Assembly: GCF_009684755.1 (NCBI RefSeq)
Contig: NZ_BLBC01000006.1
Span: 102,029-166,028 of the forward strand
Direction: 5' to 3'
DNA: 64,000 nucleotides
Source: Capnocytophaga felis
GTDB taxonomy: Bacteria; Bacteroidota; Bacteroidia; Flavobacteriales; Flavobacteriaceae
Below are positions 34,742-44,611 of the stretch, piece after piece (within the stretch, counting starts at the first letter, position 1; the number at the start of each line of letters is the position of its first letter). Under the pieces are notes generated by a model. That model had not been told where the DNA came from, made no database searches, and saw only the letters and a list, made by a program, of their open reading frames with translations. The position numbers and the translations under genes were made by a program.

Positions 34742-36691
34742 ATGTCAGAACTAAAGAAGGATAATCTGCAACCAACAGAAGAAGGGAGAGATTTTCACAA
34801 GAAAGAAAATCTTGAAGGAAATGTTAATTTGACTGCAGAAAGCGGTAACACTACTGAGTATTTGGATGAAATTCATCAAGAAAATGCTGAAGATGCTGAA
34901 GATTTTGAGAATGCAAAACGGCACGAGATTCCTATGCTAAATTATGAAGCAATGTCTTTGGAGGCTCTTTCAAAAGAATTTAAGAGGCTGCTTCATACCG
35001 AGAAGGTACAGGCAATCAAAAAACACGCTGAGGCAATTCGGCAGGAATTTGATAAAAAATACGAAGAACTTCTTGAAGAGAAAAAAGAAGAATACATTGC
35101 CGATGGGGGAGAAGAGTACGATTTTAAATACGAAAGCCCTATTCACAGAACTTTTTATGGCTTGTTTAATGAATATCGTGAAAAACGAAATAATTATCAC
35201 AAAGAATTAGAAAAAATCCATAAAGAAAACCTGAAAGAACGTCAGGAAATCATTGAGGAAATTAAAAAATTAATAAACGTAGAGGAAAATATTAACACTA
35301 CGTTCAAGAGTTTTCAGCAATTGCAGGAGCGTTGGCGTAAGGCAGGACCTGTTTCACGCAAGGATTATGATGTTTTATGGGGAAACTATCATCATCACGT
35401 TGAAAATTTTTATGATTTTATTGATTTAAGTCGTGATTTGCGAGATATTGATTTCAAAAGAAATTTAGAAGAAAAATTAAAGATAATTGAAAAAGCTGAG
35501 GCTCTTTGTAAAGAAGACGTAGATGCTTTGAAAGCTTTCCGAGAGTTACAGCTTTTACATAAAGTCTGGAAAGAAGAAATTGGTCCTGTGGCTCGTGAGT
35601 ATCGTGAGGAAGTGTGGCAAAGATTTAGTGAAATTACAAAGAATATTCATAAGAAAAGGCAATATTATTTTGATAATTTAGATAAAGTTTACGAGCAAAA
35701 TGCAGTAAAAAGAACAGAAATTATTGCAAAAATTAAAGAAATTGCAGATAAGGAAATTACTTCTCATAATGGTTGGCAGAAAGGAATCAAGGAAGTAGAT
35801 GCGTTGCGTGAAGCTTTCTTAAACATAGGAAAAGTTCCGGCTCATCTTACTAACGAAATTTGGGATAAGTTTAAGGAATCAGTGCGTTCTTTCAATCGTA
35901 AGAAAAATAATTATTACAAAAACCTGAAAAGAGAACAGCAAGAAAATCTTGAGAAAAAGTTAGCATTATTGGAGATAGCCAAAGCTAATAAAAACAGTAG
36001 AGATTGGGATGCCGTAACTCCTGTAATGAAAAAAATTCAGGAAGAGTGGAAGGAGATAGGAAACGTTCCGAAGAAAAACGCGGATAAAATTTGGAAAGAA
36101 TTCCGAAAGGCTTGTAATGAGTATTTTGACGAGTTACACAAAGCCATAAAAAGTAGTCAAAATGAGGAATATGCAGCTCTTGACAAGAAAAAAGAATTTC
36201 TTGATAAGATAAAAGAACACAAGCTTACACAAGATAAAGAAAAGGAAATTGAAATTTTACAAGGTTTTGTAAGTCAGTGGAATGAGTTAGGGAAAGTACC
36301 TCACGCTAAAAGAGGAATTGATACGAAATTCCATAAGGTTATTGATGCTTTTTATAAAAAACTGGATTTTGATAAGCAAGAAATTGAGCTTATTAAATAC
36401 AATAATAAGTTAGAAAAATTAGCCAATGAAGATGATGAAAGCTCATTGAATCAGGAGATGTTTTTTGTTCGTCGCCGAATTGATGAACTTAAGTTGGAAA
36501 TTTTACAATTGGAAAATAACTTGCAGTTTTTCAATAATGTAGATGAGAACAATCCGTTGTTCCGTGAGGTTATCAAAAATATCAATAGCCAAAAAGAAAA
36601 TCTTGAAACTTGGACTGTAAAGTTACGCGAGTTGAAAAATTTACAACAAACGCAAGCAGGGGAATCAGAGGAAGAGAATAAAGAAGAATAA
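34742..36691 (+). CDS. DUF349 repeat protein
   Basis: 649 aa, cytoplasmic and highly charged, with extensive predicted coiled coil. DUF349 repeats appear about every 70-80 residues from residue 185 to 560. They have the recurring form FxxLQxRWRKAGPV, LxKVWKEEIGPV, EEWKEIGNVP and WNELGKVP, each ending in a Trp-x-x-x-Gly-x-Val-Pro motif. The N-terminal 60 residues are acidic and low complexity. DUF349 proteins occur across Bacteroidetes with no established function. A TACCTTTA at 34682-34689 may be part of a promoter. Confidence 0.85.
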   Translation: MSELKKDNLQPTEEGRDFHKKENLEGNVNLTAESGNTTEYLDEIHQENAEDAEDFENAKRHEIPMLNYEAMSLEALSKEFKRLLHTEKVQAIKKHAEAIRQEFDKKYEELLEEKKEEYIADGGEEYDFKYESPIHRTFYGLFNEYREKRNNYHKELEKIHKENLKERQEIIEEIKKLINVEENINTTFKSFQQLQERWRKAGPVSRKDYDVLWGNYHHHVENFYDFIDLSRDLRDIDFKRNLEEKLKIIEKAEALCKEDVDALKAFRELQLLHKVWKEEIGPVAREYREEVWQRFSEITKNIHKKRQYYFDNLDKVYEQNAVKRTEIIAKIKEIADKEITSHNGWQKGIKEVDALREAFLNIGKVPAHLTNEIWDKFKESVRSFNRKKNNYYKNLKREQQENLEKKLALLEIAKANKNSRDWDAVTPVMKKIQEEWKEIGNVPKKNADKIWKEFRKACNEYFDELHKAIKSSQNEEYAALDKKKEFLDKIKEHKLTQDKEKEIEILQGFVSQWNELGKVPHAKRGIDTKFHKVIDAFYKKLDFDKQEIELIKYNNKLEKLANEDDESSLNQEMFFVRRRIDELKLEILQLENNLQFFNNVDENNPLFREVIKNINSQKENLETWTVKLRELKNLQQTQAGESEEENKEE

Positions 36692-36716
36692 TTTATTTTT
36701 CATAATTTTGTTGAAC

Positions 36717-36757
36717 GAAGAGGTATATGTGTTCAAACTAATATACCTCTTTTTTTT
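36717..36757 (+). terminator. Intrinsic terminator after the DUF349 gene
   Basis: AGAGGTATAT (36719-36728) pairs with ATATACCTCT (36741-36750), followed by a T8 run. It lies only 19 bases before the next gene, so readthrough into it is possible. Confidence 0.75.
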
Positions 36758-36775
36758 GTCCAAATAATAAAAATA

Positions 36776-37360
36776 ATGAAGATGCGTAAACTTGTTTTTG
36801 CTACACATAATAAAAACAAAATGAGGGAGATACAGTCTCTTATGCCTGAGGATATTCAGCTTTTGAGTTTAGATGATATCAATTGTTTTGAAGATATTGA
36901 AGAAACGGAATCAACCATTGAAGGAAATGCGATTTTGAAGGCAAATTATATTAAGAAAAAATATGGTTATGATGTTTTTGCTGATGATACAGGTTTGGAA
37001 GTGAAAGCATTAGATGGTCAGCCTGGGGTTTATTCGGCAAGGTATGCAGGAGGTCACAAAAGCGATGCAGATAATATGCAATTACTTCTGCAAAATATGG
37101 AAGAAAAAACAAATAGGGAAGCTCAGTTTAAAACGGTGATTGCCTTATGTTTAGGTGATGATACGCACATATTTGAAGGAATCGTAAAAGGGACAATTAC
37201 TACTGCCCCAATAGGAACAAATGGATTTGGTTACGACCCTGTTTTTCAGCCAATTGGTTTTTCACAAACTTTTGCACAACTTCCACTTACTACTAAAAAT
37301 GAAATAAGTCATCGAGGAAAAGCTTTTAAAAAATTGCTTAGTTTTTTGAGAAAAATATAA
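36776..37360 (+). CDS. rdgB: Non-canonical purine NTP pyrophosphatase (RdgB/HAM1)
   Basis: 194 aa. It hydrolyses dITP, XTP and similar nucleotides to monophosphates, cleaning the nucleotide pool. It carries FATHNKNKMREIQSLM at the N-terminus, FADDTGLEVKALDGQPGVYSARYAGG at about 67-92, FGYDPVFQP at about 150, and SHRGKAF near the C-terminus, all diagnostic. The start could also be the second ATG two codons on. The exonuclease gene follows after eight bases. Confidence 0.94.
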   Translation: MKMRKLVFATHNKNKMREIQSLMPEDIQLLSLDDINCFEDIEETESTIEGNAILKANYIKKKYGYDVFADDTGLEVKALDGQPGVYSARYAGGHKSDADNMQLLLQNMEEKTNREAQFKTVIALCLGDDTHIFEGIVKGTITTAPIGTNGFGYDPVFQPIGFSQTFAQLPLTTKNEISHRGKAFKKLLSFLRKI

Positions 37361-37368
37361 AATTTTTT

Positions 37369-37983
37369 ATGTCTCTATTTAATATATTTCGACGTAAATC
37401 AAAAAAAAATGAAATTCCTTTGGAGGAAGTTCGATTTGTGGTTTTTGATACGGAAACCACAGGATTTAAATTTTCTACTGACAGAATATTATCCATAGGG
37501 GCTGTTAGCGTCTTAAATGGTCGTATTGATTTGAAAAACAGTATTGAATTTTTCTTAGAGCAAGAAAAATCAAACCCGGAAAGCATTCCTATTCACGGCA
37601 TTATAAAAAATCATAAATATTCAAAACTATCTGAAAAAGAAGCTCTTACTCAATTTTTGGAGTATATAAAAAACGCCGTTTTGGTGGGACATCACGTAGG
37701 ATATGACATAAAAATGATAAACGCTGCATTAGAGCGAAACGAATTATCTCCTCTGAAAAACAAATATTTAGATACTAATTATTTATTTAAAAAAACGAAA
37801 GTAATCAATTATCTTTTGAAAAATGATAAGAATTACAGTTTAGATGAAATTTGTCAGGAACTGAATATAACAACTCACGACCGACATAATGCGGCAGGAG
37901 ACGCTTTTTTAACAGCAATTGCTTTTTTGAAAATTGTAAACAAATTGAAAATAAACACTTTGGGTGCTTTATTGAAATTATAG
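37369..37983 (+). CDS. DEDDh 3'-5' exonuclease (DnaQ/epsilon-like)
   Basis: 204 aa. The exonuclease fold carries the DEDDh motifs: Asp and Glu in VFDTETTGFKF, Asp in LVGHHVGYDIKM (about residue 108), and His-x-Asp in DRHNAAGDAF (about 172-180). It could proofread, or trim RNA or DNA ends. It has no polymerase-interaction motif that I can recognise and no BRCT or GIY-YIG fusion. It is probably co-transcribed with the NTP pyrophosphatase. It converges with the helicase gene, leaving only eight bases between stops. Confidence 0.88.
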   Translation: MSLFNIFRRKSKKNEIPLEEVRFVVFDTETTGFKFSTDRILSIGAVSVLNGRIDLKNSIEFFLEQEKSNPESIPIHGIIKNHKYSKLSEKEALTQFLEYIKNAVLVGHHVGYDIKMINAALERNELSPLKNKYLDTNYLFKKTKVINYLLKNDKNYSLDEICQELNITTHDRHNAAGDAFLTAIAFLKIVNKLKINTLGALLKL

Positions 37984-37991
37984 ATAAAAGT

Positions 37992-40331
37992 CTAAACTAC
38001 AGTAAGTTTAGCAAACTTCAATAAAATCTTTTTGATTCCGCCTACTTCAAAATTGATTTCGGCTTTCCTGTCATTGCCAGCTCCTTCCAATGATAATATT
38101 TTTCCACGTCCAAAACGTTCGTGTTCTACCAACATTCCTATTTCTAAGTGCGAGTTCGTATTTGGGTTTGTTGCTGATGAAGTTCCATTGATTGGTTTCA
38201 ATTTTCGCAGTCTTTGCAGGGCTTCTCCTGTTGGTGCATTGGCTGTTGGAGGTGTTGAACTTATTGGCTTTTGTAAACGTAATTTGCTTTTATCTACTTC
38301 TCCAAAAATGTCTCTGTTAATCAATGGTTTGTAACGATAGTTTGGGTTGCTAACAGGAGGAGTTAAATATTGTACGTATTTTGAATCGATTTCATCAATG
38401 AAACGACTTGGCTCACTATCAACTATTTTGCCCCATCGGTAACGATTTTCAGCATACGTTAGGTAGGCTTGTTTTTCGGCTCTTGTTAAAGCAACATAAA
38501 AAAGCCGTCGTTCTTCCTCTAATTCCGAACGTGAATGCATACTCATTCCGGACGGAAATAAATCTTCTTCCATCCCAACAATGTAAACATAAGGGAATTC
38601 CAGCCCTTTGGCAAGATGAATTGTCATTAGAGCTACACGGTCATCGTCTTCAATTTCTTTATCCATATCGGTAGCCAAGGAAACATCTTCAAGGTATTCA
38701 GAAAGGCTGGCAGTGCTATCGGCAACGTCTTGCTGTCCTTCCACAAAATCCTTGATTCCGTTGAGCATTTCCTCGATATTTTCCATTTTAGCAATGCCTT
38801 CAGGAGTTCCATCTTTTTTAAATTCTTGTAATAGTCCGGTTTTTCGGGCTACTTGTTCAGCTATGTCGAAAGCGTTGGCTTGTTTGCTGAATTCCTGAAA
38901 GTTACGAATCATCACTACAAATTCCGTTAATCGCTGTTTGATGCCAGCACCGATGTTTAACCCTTCAATTCGATTAATGTTGTACATTACATCAAAGATG
39001 GATTTCTTATAATGATTTGCAGTCAGAGTCAGTTTTTCAATGGTTGAACTCCCAATTCCTCTTGCCGGAAAGTTGATAATTCGGATAAGAGCTTCTTCAT
39101 CGTTTGGATTGATAATCAGGCGTAAGTAAGCCAACATATCTTTGATTTCTTTACGCTGATAGAACGATAAGCCACCGTAAATTCTGTAAGGAATATCTCG
39201 TTTTCGCAAAGCATCTTCAATAGCACGAGATTGAGAATTGGTTCGGTAAAGTACGGCAAATTGTCCATTCTGCATCTGGTGTAACATTTTATTTTCAAAA
39301 ATGGAACTTGCTACGAATCGCCCTTCGTCCGAATCAGTTGCACTGCGGTGTATTTTTACAGGCTCTCCCAGTTCATTGGCTGTCCAAACTACTTTTTCTA
39401 AGCGAGTTTTATTGTGTTCGATGACAGAATTTGCAGCTTCTACGATATTTTTGGTAGAACGATAATTCTGTTCTAATCGATATACTTGAACATTTTGATA
39501 ATCTCGCTGAAAATTCAGAATGTTATTGATATTTGCTCCTCGAAAGGCATAAATACTTTGTGCGTCATCGCCTACCACACAAATATTTTGGAAACGGTCA
39601 GCCAAAGCCTTTACAATCAAATATTGAGAATGATTCGTATCCTGATACTCATCTACTAAAATGTACCTAAAACGATTTTGATATTTAGCTAAGACTTCAG
39701 GATACATATTTAGCAATTCATTGGTTTTCAGTAGTAAATCGTCAAAATCCATTGCTCCGGCTTTAAAGCAACGTTCTACGTAATTTTGATAGATTTCTCC
39801 CATTCGTGGGCGTTTTGCCATTGCATCGGCTTCCATTAATTCAGGATTGTTAAAATATGCCCGAACAGTTATCAAACTATTTTTAAAGGACGAAATACGA
39901 GATTGAATTTGTTTGTATTTGTAAATATCCTTATCGAGTTCCATTTCGCGAATGATGGCACTTATCAAACGCTGGGAATCTTGTGTGTCGTAAATGGTAA
40001 AATTTTGCGGATAACCTAATTTATCAGCTTCAATACGTAAAATTTTTGCAAACACCGAGTGGAATGTTCCCATCCACAAGTTTTTAGCCTCACTATTTCC
40101 TACAATCTCTGCGATTCGTTTTTTCATCTCGTTGGCAGCTTTGTTGGTAAATGTAAGAGCTAAAATATTGAAAGCATCAACTCCCAAATGCATCAAGTTG
40201 GCTATGCGATAGGTTAGTACCCTCGTTTTTCCAGAACCTGCACCTGCAATAACCATTAAAGGGCCATCTTTTTGAAGTACAGGAGCTTTTTGAGCATCGT
40301 TGAGTAGTGATAAATATTGTTCCATAATCAA
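37992..40331 (-). CDS. UvrD/PcrA-type superfamily 1 DNA helicase
   Basis: 779 aa. Walker A reads VIAGAGSGKTRVLTYRI near residue 27, Walker B VDEYQDTNHSQY, and motifs III-VI include DDAQSIYAFRGA, RLEQNYRST, MTIHLAKGLEFPYV and VALTRAEKQ. It unwinds DNA 3' to 5' in repair and replication restart. The C-terminal 100 residues contain a PcrA-like tail with a Tudor-like end (LVEHERFGRGKILSLEG). The start may be the second Met (40325). PcrA and UvrD cannot be told apart by eye. Confidence 0.93.
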   Translation of the reverse strand: MIMEQYLSLLNDAQKAPVLQKDGPLMVIAGAGSGKTRVLTYRIANLMHLGVDAFNILALTFTNKAANEMKKRIAEIVGNSEAKNLWMGTFHSVFAKILRIEADKLGYPQNFTIYDTQDSQRLISAIIREMELDKDIYKYKQIQSRISSFKNSLITVRAYFNNPELMEADAMAKRPRMGEIYQNYVERCFKAGAMDFDDLLLKTNELLNMYPEVLAKYQNRFRYILVDEYQDTNHSQYLIVKALADRFQNICVVGDDAQSIYAFRGANINNILNFQRDYQNVQVYRLEQNYRSTKNIVEAANSVIEHNKTRLEKVVWTANELGEPVKIHRSATDSDEGRFVASSIFENKMLHQMQNGQFAVLYRTNSQSRAIEDALRKRDIPYRIYGGLSFYQRKEIKDMLAYLRLIINPNDEEALIRIINFPARGIGSSTIEKLTLTANHYKKSIFDVMYNINRIEGLNIGAGIKQRLTEFVVMIRNFQEFSKQANAFDIAEQVARKTGLLQEFKKDGTPEGIAKMENIEEMLNGIKDFVEGQQDVADSTASLSEYLEDVSLATDMDKEIEDDDRVALMTIHLAKGLEFPYVYIVGMEEDLFPSGMSMHSRSELEEERRLFYVALTRAEKQAYLTYAENRYRWGKIVDSEPSRFIDEIDSKYVQYLTPPVSNPNYRYKPLINRDIFGEVDKSKLRLQKPISSTPPTANAPTGEALQRLRKLKPINGTSSATNPNTNSHLEIGMLVEHERFGRGKILSLEGAGNDRKAEINFEVGGIKKILLKFAKLTVV

Positions 40332-40344
40332 TTTTTTGAAGAGG

Positions 40345-40375
40345 CAAAAATAGGAAAATAATTGAAAATTGACAA
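40345..40375 (-). promoter_or_regulatory. Promoter of the UvrD/PcrA helicase gene
   Basis: Reverse strand: TTG at 40375-40373, 20 nt, TATTTTTG at 40352-40345, a consensus match. It leaves a leader of about ten bases. Confidence 0.7.
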
Positions 40376-40403
40376 TGAATTCAGAAGAGACAAACCGATA
40401 TAA

Positions 40404-40440
40404 AAAATATTGCCGACTTAAATAAAGTCAGCAATATTCT
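40404..40440 (-). terminator. Terminator after the PAS gene
   Basis: Reverse-strand hairpin with AATATTGC and GACTT blocks on one arm and their complements on the other (one internal mismatch), followed by TTTTTT on the reverse strand. Confidence 0.7.
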
Positions 40441-40469
40441 CGTTTTTGATTATGAAAAAGTATGATTTA

Positions 40470-41156
40470 CTAATTTATTGAAAATAACCGAGTGAAAAAA
40501 TTTCTACGTCTTGTATCTTCACTTTTTTCTTCGTTAAAAATATCATCAGAGATTTCTTTAAGAGGCATAATTTCATCGTCAGGTTTTTCGTAATTAGCAA
40601 CAATTTGCGTAATATTTGCGGTTGTATCTTCGCCTACGATATCCATTATATATTCAACATACGATTTTCCTTGCTTATCCAGAAATCCTTTGAAGTAACG
40701 ATTACTTAAGTCTGTTCCACCAATCTTTTCCAGTTTTAGAAGCGTTTCATAAAGTGGCACAATGTGTTCATTAATAACATTTTCTGCCACAGCCCTCCTT
40801 CTTGCAGAAAAAGAGATAATCTCTCCTTCAGTATTTCTATTTACTTCAAAATCAGTGATAACCCAGTAGTATTTTCCTGATTTTGAAATGTTTTTAAGAA
40901 TTACGTGAAAATTTCTTCCTGCTAGAATATTCTCCCAAAGAATCTTAAAAAGAATCTTAGGAGAGTCAGGATGCCGAATGATATTATGCGGCTGTCCTAG
41001 TACTTCTTCAATTGAATATCCACAAACATCTAAAAATGTTTGATTGACATCAATAATCGTCCCAAATTTGTCAGTAGTAGAAACAATGGTCTTTGTTTTG
41101 TCCCAAACAACTTCTTGATCAACGGGAACCGGCTTACAAATAGCTTGCTTTATCAT
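40470..41156 (-). CDS. Orphan Aer-type PAS domain protein
   Basis: 228 aa, cytoplasmic, no membrane helix. Residues about 20-120 form a PAS domain with NIIRHPDSPKILFKILWENI and the segment KNISKSGKYYWV. That is the hallmark of the FAD-binding PAS of the redox receptor Aer. The rest (about 120-228) is helical, with an acidic stretch and a basic end, and carries no kinase, methyl-accepting or cyclase output domain. It may be a redox or oxygen sensor acting through a protein partner. It stands alone with its own terminator. Confidence 0.82.
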   Translation of the reverse strand: MIKQAICKPVPVDQEVVWDKTKTIVSTTDKFGTIIDVNQTFLDVCGYSIEEVLGQPHNIIRHPDSPKILFKILWENILAGRNFHVILKNISKSGKYYWVITDFEVNRNTEGEIISFSARRRAVAENVINEHIVPLYETLLKLEKIGGTDLSNRYFKGFLDKQGKSYVEYIMDIVGEDTTANITQIVANYEKPDDEIMPLKEISDDIFNEEKSEDTRRRNFFTRLFSIN

Positions 41157-41355
41157 ATAGCATATTATATATTCGGGGCAAAAGTAATAAAAAAATGTGA
41201 AAAGAAAAATGTAAAATGTTAAATTTTTTCACATTTATAACTTTCCTGAATATGCAATTTGATGGTTTGTTGTTTTAATTTGTTGATTTATAGTGTTTTT
41301 ATGTTTTATTTGTTAAAATAAAAAGTTAAAGAAATTATAATTTTAAAAAGTTTTA

Positions 41356-41404
41356 AAAACTGCTCTATAAATCGTTTTTTTGATTATAAAGCAGTTTTTA
41401 ATAC
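41356..41404 (-). terminator. Terminator after dps
   Basis: AAAAACTGCT (41356-41365) pairs with AGCAGTTTTT (41390-41399); on the reverse strand the stem follows the dps stop directly and ends in a T run. Confidence 0.8.
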
Positions 41405-41884
41405 TTATATAGTTTCATTCAGATATGCTTTTAACATCCAGATGTTTTTCTCTTGGTCTGCTATTAGCTCACCAACCAAAGCGATAGTTCCTTCGTCGTT
41501 AGCTTCATCGGCTGTATTGAGCAAGTTACGTTCTAATTTAAGAAGTTCAGAAATGCTATCCATAATTAAGCGAACAGTTTCATCATCATTAAAAACATTA
41601 TGCCCAACAGGTACTTTTGAATTTTTTACATATTCTTCGAATGTGTGGAAAGGAGTAAACCCTAATGTTAAAATACGCTCTGCTATTTCATCAACGTGAA
41701 GTTGAGCAGCGTTGTAAAGTTCTTCAAATTTTACGTGAAGCTCAAAGAAACGTTTTCCTTTGATGTTCCAATGTACGCCTCTCAAATTTTGATAGTAAGT
41801 TTGAAAGTTTGCCAAAAGAACGTTCAATTCACTTGCTACATTTTCTACTTTTGACTTTTCAAGTCCCAATGCATTATAACTCAT
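41405..41884 (-). CDS. dps: Dps-type DNA-binding ferritin
   Basis: 159 aa. It forms a 12-subunit shell that oxidises and stores iron and protects DNA from peroxide. The four-helix bundle carries the ferroxidase pattern: His in NLRGVHWNIKGKRFFELH, then the Asp and Glu in LHVDEIAERILTLG. A CAAAGGTA at 41913-41920 (reverse TACCTTTG) is a fair -7 element, without a matching TTG. Oxidative-stress control is expected for the family, but no operator was identified here. Confidence 0.93.
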   Translation of the reverse strand: MSYNALGLEKSKVENVASELNVLLANFQTYYQNLRGVHWNIKGKRFFELHVKFEELYNAAQLHVDEIAERILTLGFTPFHTFEEYVKNSKVPVGHNVFNDDETVRLIMDSISELLKLERNLLNTADEANDEGTIALVGELIADQEKNIWMLKAYLNETI

Positions 41885-42015
41885 AATGTTAATATTTTTT
41901 GATTTCGTAATGCAAAGGTAAGAAAATTAATTTGGCGTGGGTGAATTTCGGATTGATTTTTTTTATAGTGCTATTTATTTTTCCTAATGAATTGATTCTT
42001 ATTGTTGTATGTGAT

Positions 42016-43101
42016 TTATCTTTTGGTAGAATTCAGCAAGTATATAGCTAAAATTAAAAATATAACATTCGGGATAGCTACTGCCATTAGGGGAGATAAC
42101 CCTGAAGTTTCAGCAAGAGTTCCGAAAATACGGTCAAAAAATACAAAAACAAACCCTATGACAATCCCAAAAGCTAAATTTATTCCCATTCCTCCTCGTC
42201 GTTTTACGGAAGAAACAGCCACGCCTATGATGGTTAAAATAAATGCAGTAACCATCAACCCCCAACGACGGTATTTTACTAAGAGATAGAGGTTTATGTT
42301 GGGAGAGCCTTTCATTTTCTCACGTTCGATGAATTTATTTAATTCAAAAATATTTTTACTTTCGGCGGCATATTCCACCGGCATTAAGTCATCAACCTCA
42401 AAGGTGAAAAGTGTATCCAATGTTTCTTTTCGTTCGATAATATCTTCATTTTTACCAATCGTTCGTTTTACATAATCGGTTAATCGATAGGTTTTTATGC
42501 TGTCATTTTCAATCCATTTGATGGATTGAGCCATTATTTTCTGCTTTAAATGGATTCCTTCAAAATGTTCAACAGAAAAATTATGTCCCATCTTTTCTTC
42601 ATAATTAAAAGAACTGACATACAAATAATCATCTTCCGAAAACTGATTGTACAAATCGGTTACACTTGTTACAGATCTGCTTTGTAAGTATTTGTTGTAG
42701 AATTCATTATAAATTTTACTGGCTTCAGGAACAATAAACATTCCCATAAAAAACACAATAATCGAAATGACAGAAGCACCGATAAAGTAAGGACGTAAAA
42801 ACCTTGTAAATGAAATACCTGAGCTTAAAATGGCAATGATTTCGGTGTTATTAGCCAACTTCGAGGTAAACCAAATGATGGATAAAAATAAAAAAATCGG
42901 GAACAAGATATTGGCAAAATATACTGTAAATGCGGCATAGTAGGTTAAAATCTCATTCAAAGGTGCCTTATTATTCTCGTTGAGCATTTTATCCACTTTT
43001 TCCGATAAATCTACCATTATACCAATCGGTATAAAGAGAAGCATCAGAAAAAAAAATGTTGTTAAGTAGCGTTTGAGTATGTACCAATCCAATATTTTCA
43101 T
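42016..43101 (-). CDS. LptF/LptG-type LPS export permease
   Basis: 361 aa. Helices at the N-terminus (about residues 12-32, 55-75 and 97-120), a large periplasmic jellyroll region (about 130-270) and three C-terminal helices match the YjgP/YjgQ family. This family forms the membrane part of the LptB2FG transporter that extracts LPS from the inner membrane. F and G cannot be distinguished with certainty; the position after tgt is common for the G-type in Flavobacteriia, but I leave the symbol blank. It is probably co-transcribed with tgt, 90 bases upstream. Confidence 0.88.
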   Translation of the reverse strand: MKILDWYILKRYLTTFFFLMLLFIPIGIMVDLSEKVDKMLNENNKAPLNEILTYYAAFTVYFANILFPIFLFLSIIWFTSKLANNTEIIAILSSGISFTRFLRPYFIGASVISIIVFFMGMFIVPEASKIYNEFYNKYLQSRSVTSVTDLYNQFSEDDYLYVSSFNYEEKMGHNFSVEHFEGIHLKQKIMAQSIKWIENDSIKTYRLTDYVKRTIGKNEDIIERKETLDTLFTFEVDDLMPVEYAAESKNIFELNKFIEREKMKGSPNINLYLLVKYRRWGLMVTAFILTIIGVAVSSVKRRGGMGINLAFGIVIGFVFVFFDRIFGTLAETSGLSPLMAVAIPNVIFLILAIYLLNSTKR

Positions 43102-43191
43102 TTGTATCCGTAGATTTTTAATCCGTCTTTATCTTTTTCGCAACAAAATTGTGCCAAATTGCTCATTATTATGAACTTTAATTTTTTTGAT

Positions 43192-44322
43192 TTACAGTCG
43201 TTGCCCCATTTGTTTTACCATATTTTCTTTCCAAATAGGAAAATCGCCAGCCAAAATACGTCGCCGAGCCTCACGAACCAACCACAAATAGAATCCTAAA
43301 TTGTGAATAGAGGCAATTTGCTTTCCTAAAAATTCATTAGCTGCGAATAAATGACGTAAGTAAGCCTTTGTGTAATAAGTATCTACATACGTATGTCCGT
43401 CAGGGTCAATGGGTGAAAAATCATTTTCCCATTTTTTATTTTTAATATTGATAATTCCTTGTGAGGTAAAAAGCATTCCGTTACGTGCATTTCGTGTAGG
43501 CATCACACAATCAAACATATCTACTCCTAAAGCAATGTTTTCCAGTATGTTAATAGGAGTTCCAACGCCCATCAAATAGCGTGGTTTGTCTTTTGGAAGG
43601 ATATCGCAAACCAAATCTGTCATTTCGTACATATCTTCGGCGGGTTCACCTACAGAAAGTCCTCCGATGGCGTTTCCGTCGGCTCCTTTGGAAGCAATGT
43701 ATTCAGCCGATTGCTGACGCAAATCTTTATAAACCGAGCCTTGTACAATCGGAAAAAGTGATTGTTGGTAGCCATATTTCGGTGGAACTTTTTCCAAATG
43801 TGAGATACAGCGGTCGAGCCACCGGTGCGTCATAAACATTGATTTTTTAGCATATTGATAATCACACGGATATGGAGTACATTCGTCAAAAGCCATTATG
43901 ATATCCGCTCCGATGCTTCGTTGTGTTTCCATCACATTTTCAGGTGAAAAGAAGTGGTATGAGCCGTCGATATGGCTTTTAAATTTTACACCTTCTTCTT
44001 TAATTTTTCGCGTGTCAGAAAGCGAATATACTTGATAACCACCACTATCGGTAAGGATATTCCTATCCCAATTCATAAATTTGTGAAGTCCTCCTGCTTG
44101 TTCCAAAATATGCGTGGTGGGACGGAGATATAAATGGTAAGTATTTCCTAAAATAATATCAGGATTGATATCTTCTTTGAGTTCCCGCTGATGAACACCT
44201 TTAACCGATGCAACCGTCCCAACGGGCATAAATATCGGAGTTTCAATTACTCCGTGGTCTGTTGTGATTTTTCCGGCACGGGCTTTCGTATGTGGGTCTG
44301 TTTTTAATAGTTCAAATTGCAT
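43192..44322 (-). CDS. tgt: Queuine tRNA-ribosyltransferase lacking the usual zinc cysteines
   Basis: 376 aa. It exchanges guanine 34 for preQ1 in GUN-anticodon tRNAs. The active-site Asp is in ILTDSGGYQVYSL (about residue 92) and the second Asp in GVDMFDCVMPTRNARNG. In most bacterial Tgt proteins a CxCxxC motif plus a His binds zinc near residue 305. Here the corresponding segment reads GHTYVD, with no cysteines, though the downstream His of SIHNLGFYLWLV remains. The protein is otherwise full length. queE on the other strand 1.7 kb away serves the same pathway. Confidence 0.95.
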   Translation of the reverse strand: MQFELLKTDPHTKARAGKITTDHGVIETPIFMPVGTVASVKGVHQRELKEDINPDIILGNTYHLYLRPTTHILEQAGGLHKFMNWDRNILTDSGGYQVYSLSDTRKIKEEGVKFKSHIDGSYHFFSPENVMETQRSIGADIIMAFDECTPYPCDYQYAKKSMFMTHRWLDRCISHLEKVPPKYGYQQSLFPIVQGSVYKDLRQQSAEYIASKGADGNAIGGLSVGEPAEDMYEMTDLVCDILPKDKPRYLMGVGTPINILENIALGVDMFDCVMPTRNARNGMLFTSQGIINIKNKKWENDFSPIDPDGHTYVDTYYTKAYLRHLFAANEFLGKQIASIHNLGFYLWLVREARRRILAGDFPIWKENMVKQMGQRL

Positions 44323-44611
44323 TTGTTTATAATATTGTAAGATATAAGTAGTTATGTGTTTGAAAAATTAATATTTAAAATTTCAATACATAATAAGGTA
44401 TTAGCGAGCAAAAATACAAATAAAATTGAATAATTCTTTAAAAAAATAATTTCAGTATTGATTTTACACATTTTGAAACATTTAAAGATTGTTGTTTTTT
44501 CGGTTTTATTATAATTGTTTATGTAATTTATGATTTCTCGTTTTCGTGTTTGGTTTTTGGTTTCTTGAAGAAAATATTTTTTATCTTTGCGAACTCTAAT
44601 AGAATCAGAAA

